Part shown: one piece after another, positions 6,530-13,459 of the stretch
Position numbering within the stretch: the stretch's first letter is position 1
Layout: each line of letters starts with the position of its first letter
Source: a virus
IMG/VR virus record: IMGVR_UViG_3300033233_000192
Coordinates: 1-20,306 of that record
DNA: 20,306 nt
Strand: one strand, 5' to 3'
Position numbers and translations under genes: made by a program
Notes under the pieces: generated by a model
The model's input: the letters and a program-made list of their open reading frames with translations, nothing else
Database searches by the model: none
Told to the model about the DNA's origin: nothing

Positions 6530-7125
6530 ACGATCAATTCCTTTTCACAGTCCATCCACGCTTGTTGGACGGCCTGGAATTGATGATCACTTCCGCCCCT
6601 GTCTGGATGCGCCGCTGATCGAGCAAGATAATATGCTTTGATCGCAGCATTCAGGTCGTGACCATAATATGCAAGCACCTCGCGCCACGGCTTACCTGTC
6701 GGCGACGGCAACGCAACAAACCCAGTGAAAGCACGATCTAATATCTCACCGCCTCCCCATCGCTTTATTCCGCGCATAGCATCCAGCGTCATGGCGATGG
6801 CATAAATGTTTTCTTCCACCCGCGCATATTTATCCACGGCAATCACTTTGCGATCATTGTCCGGGCTTTTGTGCCACCATACAGACACACCAGTATCTTG
6901 TGGTTGCGGTTGGTTAGAGTAGGGCAGTCCATCTATTCGCAATCTTAAATCGGTTGATATAATAATATTGTAATCATTAATACCCATTTGCCCAAGCTGA
7001 TGCAGCACATCAGCCACGCATGCGGATATTGATTTACTTTTAAAACGGCTGCGATCTCGTGTTTTCGTTCGCGCCCAGCCTTCTGGCCACGTCAGCGGAT
7101 AACTGGATATTGATTTTTCATTCAC
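6526..7125 (-). CDS. J-domain (DnaJ-like) phage protein
   Basis: A 199-residue protein with a C-terminal J-domain-like module: NAAIKAYYLARSAAHPDRGGSD, with the HPD tripeptide at 173-175, then QFQAVQQAWMDCEKEL. The HPD motif stimulates the ATPase of DnaK-type chaperones, so this may recruit host Hsp70. The N-terminal ~120 residues (YPLTWPEGWART, then VSVWWHKSP, then KVIAVDKYARVEENIYAIAMTLDAMRGIKRWG) resemble a conserved region seen in phage and prophage proteins that end in a J domain. No Gly/Phe or zinc-finger DnaJ regions are present. It lies in the leftward early operon and overlaps its neighbours by a few bases on either side. Confidence 0.85.
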   Translation of the reverse strand: MNEKSISSYPLTWPEGWARTKTRDRSRFKSKSISACVADVLHQLGQMGINDYNIIISTDLRLRIDGLPYSNQPQPQDTGVSVWWHKSPDNDRKVIAVDKYARVEENIYAIAMTLDAMRGIKRWGGGEILDRAFTGFVALPSPTGKPWREVLAYYGHDLNAAIKAYYLARSAAHPDRGGSDHQFQAVQQAWMDCEKELIV

Positions 7126-7390
7126 CGATTACGCCCTCTTCAATTGCAATCAAAAATAACTTCGAGCCAGGAATCGCTATTTTCGCCAGCTCTTCGCGAT
7201 CCTTGTGCTCGATCCGCACCATGGTATTAATTCCTTTTTTGCTCGTTCGCGTCTGCACCACCGTTACAGCAACCGCGTTTTTGAACAACTGATCTCGATG
7301 CCATGCTGCTTTGCATGTGCGCGAGTGAAACACATGACCGTCATTAACCGGTGTGAACTCGGTACTGCATGGCGTGTATTTACAGAGCAT
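7118..7390 (-). CDS. Small zinc-finger-like protein
   Basis: A 90-residue protein read from the ATG at 7390, which has a GAGG site; the frame is open further upstream, but that part overlaps the HTH gene and looks spurious. The N-terminus C-x4-C-x15-HSRTC-KAAWHR resembles treble-clef or FCS-type zinc fingers found in short phage proteins. The rest is a basic beta segment (AVAVTVVQTRTSKKGINTMVRIEHKDRE) and a helix. Nucleic-acid binding is possible but not shown. It sits between the HTH and J-domain genes. Confidence 0.65.
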   Translation of the reverse strand: MLCKYTPCSTEFTPVNDGHVFHSRTCKAAWHRDQLFKNAVAVTVVQTRTSKKGINTMVRIEHKDREELAKIAIPGSKLFLIAIEEGVIGE

Positions 7391-7589
7391 GATCCAACAC
7401 CTCTTTGTAGTGCGGGTATATTTTATTGCTGACGTTATAGATCGTTGATCGATTGATTCCATACTGTTCCGCAATGGCTCCCGCATTGTGACGTTTTGTA
7501 TCACGATTACCAGACGCGACAAGCAGTGTATGATTCTTCTTGAGCTGAAGAATTTCTCTAATATCCGCGTCTGATAATTTTCTGTACAT
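7380..7589 (-). CDS. HTH_Hin/resolvase-type small DNA-binding protein
   Basis: A 69-residue protein, essentially one helix-turn-helix: LSDADIREILQLKK at the start, then AGAIAEQYGINRSTIYNVSNKIYPHY, the A-x-x-Y-G-I-x-R-S-T-I-Y core of resolvase/Hin- and transposase-type HTH domains. An AGGAT site precedes the ATG. It is the first gene after the alternating repeat array when read leftward, so it may bind the array or regulate genes around it; this is inference from position. It has no catalytic domain. Confidence 0.75.
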   Translation of the reverse strand: MYRKLSDADIREILQLKKNHTLLVASGNRDTKRHNAGAIAEQYGINRSTIYNVSNKIYPHYKEVLDHAL

Positions 7590-7614
7590 TTTATCTATCC
7601 TGTTAATTAATTTT

Positions 7615-7869
7615 TGTAACGCTCAAACTTTTTGGTTCTCTCTGGCGCATTGGCTCGCTCACTTATTGTGGTTCTCTCGCTTTTAATGGCTCGCTCTTGA
7701 GCTATGGTTCTCTCTGGACAGTGGCTCGCTCACTTATTGTGGTTCTCTCGCTTTTAATGGCTCGCTCTTGAGCTATGGTTCTCTCTGGACAGTGGCTCGC
7801 TCAGTGGTACTGGTTCTCTCAGGTGGTATGGCTCGCTCGACCTTCCTGGTTCTCTCGGCATTTATGGCT
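7615..7869. repeat. Array of two alternating 10-bp units with 7-8 bp spacers
   Basis: On the plus strand TGGTTCTCTC (unit A) starts at 7633, 7669, 7705, 7740, 7776, 7811 and 7847; TGGCTCGCTC (unit B) starts at 7651, 7687, 7722, 7758, 7793 and 7829. They alternate strictly. A degenerate B (TGTAACGCTC) stands at 7615 and a half B (TGGCT) at 7865, reaching the stop codon of the neighbouring gene. Spacers are 8 bases, except 7 at 7715 and 7786, and most differ in sequence. Bases 7651-7721 are exactly repeated at 7722-7792. The array fills the gap between the IS110-like protein gene and the HTH gene and should be transcribed with the leftward operon, giving GAGAGAACCA and GAGCGAGCCA in RNA. Confidence 0.95.
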
Positions 7870-8680
7870 AAATTTTGTGTGCATGCCCCAATATTGCAAT
7901 TGGATACGGTAACGGTGGTGGCCCATCAAAGTGACCCTCAAACGCTTTTTCATGGTAGTGTGCTAAAAAAAGCTTAACCGCCCACCGTTTTGCGCGCATA
8001 TGGATATGTCCGTCAGGCAATTTACCTTCCTCGTACCTGGCTTTTTGTGCGTGCGTAGGCCGCGCCTTTAAAACAGCGGCGGCCTGTTCCGCATATTCGC
8101 CATTTTCATTTTTTTGTTTTTCATATTCTTTGCGTTTTAAATACAACTTTCCATAAATATCATTGTCGTTGCCCGACACTTTTACAAATGATTCACCGAT
8201 TTTCCAGCACAATGTTTTCAATGATGCGTTGTGCGGACGTTTTTCACCCTTCCCCCATTTTGATGTCGGGTCAAGTCCCGCAAACCGCCAGATGTGGCCG
8301 ACCGTTGGCGCTTTGGTGATATCAATGTGAGCAAGCAAGCCAGAACAAATAACTGGCCCGATACCAACGATTGATCGCGCCCAGCGGCCCAGCTCGGATG
8401 CATTGCTGTATTTATCTAGCGCACGTTTGACCTGATCTTCTAGCGTCGTCGATTGATCAGACAGCCAGTCCAGCACAGCATGTTGTTCTTTGCTTTCCGA
8501 CATTGATCGTATTTGCCCGTCTGTGCGGATACGTTGTTCCTGCATCATGTAGTAAGCATCCACCAAAAAACGTGCCTCATCCCGCGTCAGCGGGTTATCG
8601 CTGAGTATGGTTTTTAACACATCTTTGTTCAGTTTCTTTATTGGCTCAAACGTGTCACTTGGTTCTAAAATATCGCTCAT
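7868..8680 (-). CDS. IS110/IS116-type transposase C-terminal-domain protein (no DEDD domain)
   Basis: A 270-residue protein. Residues ~100-250 resemble the C-terminal Transposase_20 domain of IS110/IS116/IS902 recombinases: a helix-hairpin-helix-like GIGPVICSGLLAHID (106-120), then HIWRFAGLDP (128-137), a helix KTLCWKIGESFVK, and a closing RAKRWAVKLFLAHYHEKAF (229-247). The N-terminal RuvC-like DEDD catalytic domain of full transposases (usual length 300-400 residues) is absent; instead there is a helical, acidic ~95-residue segment. Terminal inverted repeats of an insertion sequence are not seen, and the gene lies in frame with the phage operon between ssb and the repeat array, with an AAAGGA site. 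It is therefore probably a phage protein that binds DNA or RNA, not an active transposase. Confidence 0.75.
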   Translation of the reverse strand: MSDILEPSDTFEPIKKLNKDVLKTILSDNPLTRDEARFLVDAYYMMQEQRIRTDGQIRSMSESKEQHAVLDWLSDQSTTLEDQVKRALDKYSNASELGRWARSIVGIGPVICSGLLAHIDITKAPTVGHIWRFAGLDPTSKWGKGEKRPHNASLKTLCWKIGESFVKVSGNDNDIYGKLYLKRKEYEKQKNENGEYAEQAAAVLKARPTHAQKARYEEGKLPDGHIHMRAKRWAVKLFLAHYHEKAFEGHFDGPPPLPYPIAILGHAHKI

Positions 8681-8736
8681 TGTGTCGTCCTTTAGGTTAA
8701 CTATTTGTATGTGAAAATATAGATACCGCGCTTATA

Positions 8737-9201
8737 TTAAAACGGTATATCGTCATCAAAAACAGCCTCACCTTGATATCCAGAATCATAATCACGCTCT
8801 CCTTCCTTCGCTGGTTTGCCTTGTTGTGGTGTTTGTTCATTCTGCGCACTCGGTTTACCCGTGCCACCACTCAGCATTTGCATCTCATTGCCAACGATCT
8901 CGGTGGTGTAACGATCAATGCCTTGTTTGTCCTGCCATTTACGAGTCTGCAAACGGCCTTCTATGTAAACCTTTGCGCCTTTCTTCAAATACTCACCGGC
9001 AATTTCTGCCAGCCGCCGAAACAACACAACACGGTGCCACTCTGTTTTTTCCTGTGCTGCACCGGTTGCCTTGTCTTTCCATGATTCGGACGTGGCAAGC
9101 GTTAATGTTGCCACTGCCTCACCATTGGGCATGTACCGCATTTCCGGGTCTTTTCCCAAATTGCCAATAATCATGACTTTGTTTAATGTGCCTTTTGCCA
9201 T
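8737..9201 (-). CDS. ssb: Single-stranded DNA-binding protein
   Basis: A 154-residue SSB. The OB fold opens with [22 protein letters not shown], continues through [53 protein letters not shown] and [13 protein letters not shown], then a flexible Gln/Gly/Lys linker and the acidic tip DDDIPF that binds partner proteins. Length and order match bacterial SSB (about 150-180 residues). A GAGG site precedes the ATG at 9201. It coats ssDNA in replication and recombination and stands in the same operon as RecT and two nucleases. Confidence 0.95.
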   Translation of the reverse strand: MAKGTLNKVMIIGNLGKDPEMRYMPNGEAVATLTLATSESWKDKATGAAQEKTEWHRVVLFRRLAEIAGEYLKKGAKVYIEGRLQTRKWQDKQGIDRYTTEIVGNEMQMLSGGTGKPSAQNEQTPQQGKPAKEGERDYDSGYQGEAVFDDDIPF

Positions 9202-9259
9202 AACTACCTCGTCAGTTAATGATATTTTTAAACCCGATTACCGCTGCTACCCATAAAAT

Positions 9260-9517
9260 TTAGCCCCTCGGCGTTTCGTCGTGCAGCGGCTGTCTACCAA
9301 CGTCAAACACGGGCCACAGAGTGCGCTTTTTCCAGATATCAGCATCCATCACCGCATAACGCTTGTTGGTATTTCCTTCGATGTCTACCTCGCGTATGCC
9401 AGAGGCATTTATAACGTCACACCGCCATAATAAAACTCGCTGGATGGCGAAGCCGCCGTTATACCCGTTATATTGCAGTACTTCGATGCGTGGAATAGGT
9501 AATGTGTCGTTCGCCAT
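9260..9517 (-). CDS. Hypothetical protein in recombination operon
   Basis: An 85-residue protein of probable alpha/beta character (IEVLQYNGYNGGFAIQRVLLWRCDVI, then YAVMDADIWKKRTLWPVFDVG) lying between the exonuclease and ssb genes. It has no signal peptide, membrane segment or recognised motif. Neighbouring genes on the same strand are 12 and 58 bases away, so it is co-transcribed. Function is unknown. Confidence 0.65.
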   Translation of the reverse strand: MANDTLPIPRIEVLQYNGYNGGFAIQRVLLWRCDVINASGIREVDIEGNTNKRYAVMDADIWKKRTLWPVFDVGRQPLHDETPRG

Positions 9518-9529
9518 GTGCCGCCTCGC

Positions 9530-10162
9530 TTAAACGGTTATTGTTGATGAGTGATTGAGCGCATATGAACAAGGCCCGTTGTGAAGGATGCAGTTATATA
9601 TTTCCATGCACGCATCCACATCCGCCAGCGCATTGTGTGCGTTCTCCAACTCCTTACCAGTGAAAAACTTGTAGGCCTCTGACAATTTCGGCATCTTGAA
9701 ACCGTATTTGTTTTTTGGTGTCATCTGCATGATGGGTTTTGACAAAATACCAGTGCATTGATATTCGCCATCTTTCCATGCGTCACTGATAGACTCATCG
9801 CAATACCGCTTTGTTGCGATCCGGATAATCCGGTTATCAAAAGTGGTGTTATGTGCAATGCGCAACCGGCCATCCCACATATTTAAAAACAGTTCCAGGG
9901 CTTGTTTTTCCGAGCAGCCAACGTTCATGGCATGATCAGTCGTGATGCCATGAATATCCGTGGTTTCCTGCGGTATCGTCCAGCCCTCCGGTTTTATAAT
10001 TAAATCAAGGGTCTGTTTGATTTCCAGAGACTCCATATCAACCAAGTGCGCCGCAATCTGTACAATATGCGGCTGATTCTCTGCCTCTGATGGACTTTTC
10101 CAATCTGGAAGACCGGTTGTTTCGGTGTCGAAAAATATTACTTCGTTTTGTTTTGTGCTCAT
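9530..10162 (-). CDS. DEDDh 3'-5' exonuclease (DnaQ-like)
   Basis: A 210-residue exonuclease of the DnaQ/epsilon family. The metal-binding residues are visible: D12 and E14 in FFDTETTG, D109 in HNTTFD, and H176 with D181 in HNALADVDA, the DEDDh set; DIHGIT (residues 69-74) is a further conserved element. It would remove 3' nucleotides from DNA, for proofreading or to prepare ends for annealing. It lies downstream of recT and the PD-(D/E)XK nuclease and upstream of ssb, which points to recombination or replication. An AAAGGA site precedes the ATG. No polymerase gene is seen in the window. Confidence 0.92.
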   Translation of the reverse strand: MSTKQNEVIFFDTETTGLPDWKSPSEAENQPHIVQIAAHLVDMESLEIKQTLDLIIKPEGWTIPQETTDIHGITTDHAMNVGCSEKQALELFLNMWDGRLRIAHNTTFDNRIIRIATKRYCDESISDAWKDGEYQCTGILSKPIMQMTPKNKYGFKMPKLSEAYKFFTGKELENAHNALADVDACMEIYNCILHNGPCSYALNHSSTITV

Positions 10163-10199
10163 GTGTGTATGAATCCTTTAGTTAGTTAAGTTATTTGTA

Positions 10200-11066
10200 T
10201 TAAGTGCGCTGACTGATGCCGGATTTTTTAACAACCTTAATACCGGGAATATTTAGCTGTTCCTTCAGCGCCTTGGCTTGTTTGTTTAACAGTGTCATAT
10301 TCACGTCCAGGTAAATTTCTGGCACTTGCCCGGCGGCAACGGCCTTAATTAATGCCATTTTGTCGGTCAGTTCGGCGACATAGGTAAACGTTTGTGTCAT
10401 ACCGGTAACTTTCTGCACTTGCGCAGCAACAATGGGCGTAGGCACAAACAGGGCTTGCTCATGCAGTGCTTGTGTTTCTTCTTGCGCGTTGCGTAGCGCC
10501 TCGTCTGATTTGGCTTTTTCTTCCTGAGCTTGTTTTTGCAATGCAGCAGCAGCAGCAGCGTTGCCCGCGTCTTGTGCTTTCTTGGCCTCGGCCTGTATAC
10601 GCGCTTGTTCTTCACGCGCCTTGCGTGCTTGTGCCGCCGCTTCATCCGCAATACGTTTGGCTTCCGCTTCTAATCGTTGACGCTCAACACGCGCCAATCG
10701 TTCAGCCTCAGCTTGCGCGGCAAGGCGCTTTTGTTCCTGTGCTGTCATGTATCCATCAATCGATCCTTTGAGTTGCTGCTCAGCCAGCGCCAATCTATCC
10801 CGTGCTGGCCGGAAGAAAGCGATCCATTTTGTTTTGAGATCATTCAGCGGTTTTGTAAAATCCTTTTCTTTGGCCTCCAGCTCTTTTGCAAAGTTCTTGA
10901 TCAACTTCAGTTCGTCGACCGCCGCTTCCAGCATGTCCTGAGAGTCGATCTCATACGACTGCGCGATCACATACAGGCGTTCACTTTTCGGGCCGTAATC
11001 CATCATTGAATTTTCAAAATTCAGGTTAACGGTTTTTTCAGGTATCGGTATTAATTCAGCAGCCAT
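10200..11066 (-). CDS. Coiled-coil protein of the recombination cassette
   Basis: A 288-residue protein read from the ATG at 11066 (GGAG site); the open frame continues upstream but overlaps the nuclease gene without a better start. Residues ~60-220 form a long Ala/Glu/Gln/Lys/Arg coiled coil (repeats of the type AEAERLARVERQRLEAEAK), followed by a C-terminal domain (TFTYVAELTDKMALIKAVAAGQV, then VNMTLLNKQAKAL). Proteins with this layout often accompany RecT and YqaJ-like nucleases in phages, but their activity is not established. It overlaps the nuclease gene by 11 bases. A scaffold or partner role is inferred. Confidence 0.75.
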   Translation of the reverse strand: MAAELIPIPEKTVNLNFENSMMDYGPKSERLYVIAQSYEIDSQDMLEAAVDELKLIKNFAKELEAKEKDFTKPLNDLKTKWIAFFRPARDRLALAEQQLKGSIDGYMTAQEQKRLAAQAEAERLARVERQRLEAEAKRIADEAAAQARKAREEQARIQAEAKKAQDAGNAAAAAALQKQAQEEKAKSDEALRNAQEETQALHEQALFVPTPIVAAQVQKVTGMTQTFTYVAELTDKMALIKAVAAGQVPEIYLDVNMTLLNKQAKALKEQLNIPGIKVVKKSGISQRT

Positions 11067-11658
11067 GTTTTGTTCTCCAGTTGTGTAATTGTAAACAAGC
11101 CAAGAAGGTCGAGAAGTCGGAACGGTCTTTGTATTCCTCAAGGCGATAAGTGCCGTCTGGTTTTAGTTGCAGGCCAAAACGGTGTGTTAATGGAACGGCC
11201 AATGTTTCGTTTGCAGCGGCAAGATAAGCTGCCGTTTGTACGCCAACAGCTGGCGATAGCACAGCAGTGGTTTTCAGATCGATCACGCAGCTGTGCCCAT
11301 TGAGCATGCCGGTGCGATCATTGGTGCCGCAATACTGATAAGCCTGGTGGTAAACAATTCGCTCCAATGATTCGATCTTGAAATGGGTATCGGCCAAGAA
11401 TTTAATCCATGCATCGAGATAGGGTTGTGCCGCAGGATCAACGCTGGCTTTGTCCAACGTGCCCAGGTCATACAGTTCGCATGCTTTATGTACTGCAACA
11501 CCAAGACCCCGCTTATATTCCAAAACGTGTGGCGGTATGTTGTCGAAGTTGGTCAGCGGCTTGATCGCCGTGGTCACTCCTGGAATGATTCGACTGCCCA
11601 CAGTATAGGTATGCGTCGCTTCATCCAAAACCGGCCAATCTAAATTCAATGCTTCCAT
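11056..11658 (-). CDS. PD-(D/E)XK nuclease (RecB/YqaJ-like exonuclease)
   Basis: A 200-residue protein with the core of the PD-(D/E)XK nuclease fold: a His at the start of the fold (GVAVHKACELYD), then D114 in CGTNDRTGML, D127-x-K129 in VIDLKTT, and Q141 in VQTAAYLAA. This is the H / D / (D/E)xK / QxxxY order of RecB, AddB and lambda-type recombination exonucleases. With RecT encoded immediately upstream (3 bases away), it probably resects dsDNA ends to give 3' ssDNA for annealing, a Red-like pair. Whether it degrades from one end processively cannot be told from sequence. Confidence 0.85.
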   Translation of the reverse strand: MEALNLDWPVLDEATHTYTVGSRIIPGVTTAIKPLTNFDNIPPHVLEYKRGLGVAVHKACELYDLGTLDKASVDPAAQPYLDAWIKFLADTHFKIESLERIVYHQAYQYCGTNDRTGMLNGHSCVIDLKTTAVLSPAVGVQTAAYLAAANETLAVPLTHRFGLQLKPDGTYRLEEYKDRSDFSTFLACLQLHNWRTKHGC

Positions 11659-11660
11659 AA

Positions 11661-12686
11661 TTAGCCTCGGATAAATTTCAAAATGTCGTTGATTTTTGCG
11701 GCTGGTAATTGATCCAGCGATGCGACACCAAACTGCGCAGAGATATCCGCCTCCGTTTTTTGTCCGCCGACAAGCTGGGCTTTGATCACTTTCAGCATAC
11801 TTTGATTTACTGGATTGTTATTTGCGGCTGGCGGCTGCGATTGTGCAACAACCTCACCTTGCACGACTTTTGGTTGCTCGGGTTGTTGCTGTGCTGGCGG
11901 TTGCGACACAGGCTGGTTAGTTGGCGGGATCGGCTGTTGAGTCACCGCCGCTTGCGGCATAGCAACCGGCGCTTTTGTTGGCGCATCACCCGGTAAATCA
12001 AAACCCTCTGAATCATTCAGATAGTGTATTGCCGCGTCCAATTTTTTGGATTTTGGCCAGAATTTTGAGCCGACCTTGATTAACGTCTTGAGTCGCATCG
12101 CCTCTGGCCACGCCGTCCAAATATTTTTTGTTTTGGCTACGTTGCAAACACGAGAAAAATAGGCCTCAGTTTGTACGTCAACGATGTAATCACCGCCAGC
12201 TAATTTAGCAACCGAGTACCCGCCGATAATATTTCCGCGACCTGTAGAAAATGGATTGTATTTGTGAAATGGCAGCGAATTGATGCCCGTCATCTCGAAC
12301 TGATCGTTTTCATAAACCAATTCGGCTTTCGCCCATATGATGTTGCCGGTGTCGGTCGCGAGCTTAATCAGCCCGATGTAACTGATGTCCAGACATGCGT
12401 TTTTATCACGCGGTACCAAATACGCCAGCTTTTCGGCTGGATTCAGCGATAGGCCAATTGATGCCACATTGATCACCGCATTGAGCAACGACTGTGGATT
12501 CTGGTTCGCAGCCTCCATTAAGTAAGAACTTTTCGCGACAGATTGCATCGCAAACAAAGCTTCTTTCTGGTAATTCAGAAAATTACCCTCGGCTACCGCA
12601 ATTTCAGTAAATTTCGCCTCAGCATCCGCTATGGCTATTTGCCAAGGCGCTGGTTGTGCGGTCATGGTTTGTGTGTTATTGCTCAT
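11661..12686 (-). CDS. recT: RecT-family ssDNA-annealing recombinase
   Basis: A 341-residue RecT-type protein. Family features run in order: EAKFTEIA, NFLNYQKEALFAMQSV, SLLNAVINVASIGLSLNPAEKLAYLVPRD, then LDISYIGLIKLATDTG, VYENDQFE, and the helical C-terminal part TAWPEAMRLKTLIKVGSKFWP. The Pro/Gln-rich tail (about residues 245-295) is a flexible linker, and a short helical domain ends the protein. It anneals complementary ssDNA in phage recombination, together with the nuclease gene immediately downstream. Typical RecT proteins are about 270-330 residues, so it is near full length. Confidence 0.93.
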   Translation of the reverse strand: MSNNTQTMTAQPAPWQIAIADAEAKFTEIAVAEGNFLNYQKEALFAMQSVAKSSYLMEAANQNPQSLLNAVINVASIGLSLNPAEKLAYLVPRDKNACLDISYIGLIKLATDTGNIIWAKAELVYENDQFEMTGINSLPFHKYNPFSTGRGNIIGGYSVAKLAGGDYIVDVQTEAYFSRVCNVAKTKNIWTAWPEAMRLKTLIKVGSKFWPKSKKLDAAIHYLNDSEGFDLPGDAPTKAPVAMPQAAVTQQPIPPTNQPVSQPPAQQQPEQPKVVQGEVVAQSQPPAANNNPVNQSMLKVIKAQLVGGQKTEADISAQFGVASLDQLPAAKINDILKFIRG

Positions 12687-12689
12687 GTT

Positions 12690-12881
12690 TTATTCCTCGC
12701 TTATCGCTTCAAATTCGATTGATTTTATTGTTGCGACGGCACCAACCAGCGCCACCGATGCGTGTATGTGTTTTTCTACATCCTCAATCGTCGTGTCGTC
12801 CACGACCGGAATACGCCACATTTTTTGGCGCACGTTGCCTATTTCAAACTCAGCGGACAGGTATATGATTGCTGTTTTCAC
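12690..12881 (-). CDS. Small hypothetical protein upstream of recT
   Basis: A 63-residue ORF that begins with GTG at 12881, overlapping the stop of the tiny membrane peptide as GTGA. The sequence suggests an alpha/beta mini-protein (KTAIIYLSAEFEIGN, IPVVDDTTIEDVEKHIH, AVATIKSIEFEAISEE). It ends 3 bases before the recT start. No family is recognised. Confidence 0.6.
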   Translation of the reverse strand: MKTAIIYLSAEFEIGNVRQKMWRIPVVDDTTIEDVEKHIHASVALVGAVATIKSIEFEAISEE

Positions 12882-12952
12882 AATGCGGCCTCGACAAAAT
12901 ACGCGGCCATCAGCAGTAGAGTTAAAACCACAGATACCAGCGCATGACGCAT
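12878..12952 (-). CDS. Tiny one-span membrane peptide
   Basis: A 24-residue ORF, almost all hydrophobic (HALVSVVLTLLLMAAYFVEAAL), starting at the ATG at 12952 close behind the end of the gene at 12961. Its TGA overlaps the GTG start of the next gene, which supports translation. No strong Shine-Dalgarno site is seen. It may be a membrane peptide, or a leader that couples translation to the next gene. Small size makes this uncertain. Confidence 0.35.
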   Translation of the reverse strand: MRHALVSVVLTLLLMAAYFVEAAL

Positions 12953-12960
12953 GCGGTTAA

Positions 12961-13335
12961 TCACGCTGTACCGTCCGTTGTACCCGTACCACACAGACAA
13001 GTAACGCCGCTTGGTAATTTTATGCAGTCCATGCGGGCAAGCGGGCATAAGTGATAAGCGCCGCCTGGGTCTTGCGAATAGTCGGCCTGTTCCTGCGCCT
13101 CCGTTTCTGGGGTCGGAAGCGGGATCACGATCTGATCGTTGTCTTCGCTAATTTCGATGGGTTGCCAAAAAGCGTGGATGTATTTTTTTCTGAGATGCTT
13201 TAACTCTGTTCGCACCGACTCCCAGTTTTTGTAATGCTTGGCTTTATGCAGGTAGGTCGTCAACACCTCATCACCCACCCACAAACCGGCGCGGGGCTGA
13301 AACTCATAAAACCAAACCATCAATACGTAACTCAT
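12961..13335 (-). CDS. Hypothetical protein with C-terminal Cys motif
   Basis: A 124-residue protein. The N-terminal half is rich in aromatic residues (MVWFYEFQPRAGLWVGDEV) and contains a basic helix (ESVRTELKHLRKKYIHAF). The C-terminus has cysteines at LCPLARMDCIKL and VTCLCGT, which could bind metal. It follows the 40-residue membrane gene after one base, in the leftward operon. No family is recognised. Confidence 0.65.
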   Translation of the reverse strand: MSYVLMVWFYEFQPRAGLWVGDEVLTTYLHKAKHYKNWESVRTELKHLRKKYIHAFWQPIEISEDNDQIVIPLPTPETEAQEQADYSQDPGGAYHLCPLARMDCIKLPSGVTCLCGTGTTDGTA

Positions 13336-13336
13336 A

Positions 13337-13459
13337 TCAAACCCCTTTTGTCATGTAGTAAAAGCCGACGCCAATAATCACCAGAAGCGTAAGTCGAAAA
13401 ACATTTACTAACAGACGCATGTAGCGCGACCGACTGGTATTCATGTCGATTATTTTCAT
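13337..13459 (-). CDS. Small one-span membrane protein
   Basis: A 40-residue ORF with an ATG at 13459 that overlaps the stop of the NSG-repeat gene as ATGA. Basic residues (SRSRYMRLL) precede a membrane segment (VNVFRLTLLVIIGVGFYY), giving an inner-membrane one-span protein with its N-terminus probably inside. It ends just before the start of the next gene. A competing frame from 13544 crosses the repeat gene and is much less likely. Confidence 0.55.
   Translation of the reverse strand: MKIIDMNTSRSRYMRLLVNVFRLTLLVIIGVGFYYMTKGV

Noticed and set aside
7615-7869. CRISPR array
   Set aside because: Units are 10 bp and spacers 7-8 bp, two different unit types alternate, and no cas genes are present.
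7868-8680. Insertion sequence of the IS110 family
   Set aside because: No catalytic domain, no element ends seen, and the gene fits the operon spacing and strand.
8773-9170. Plus-strand ORFs opposite ssb
   Set aside because: They are antisense shadows of a clear ssb gene with unnatural composition.
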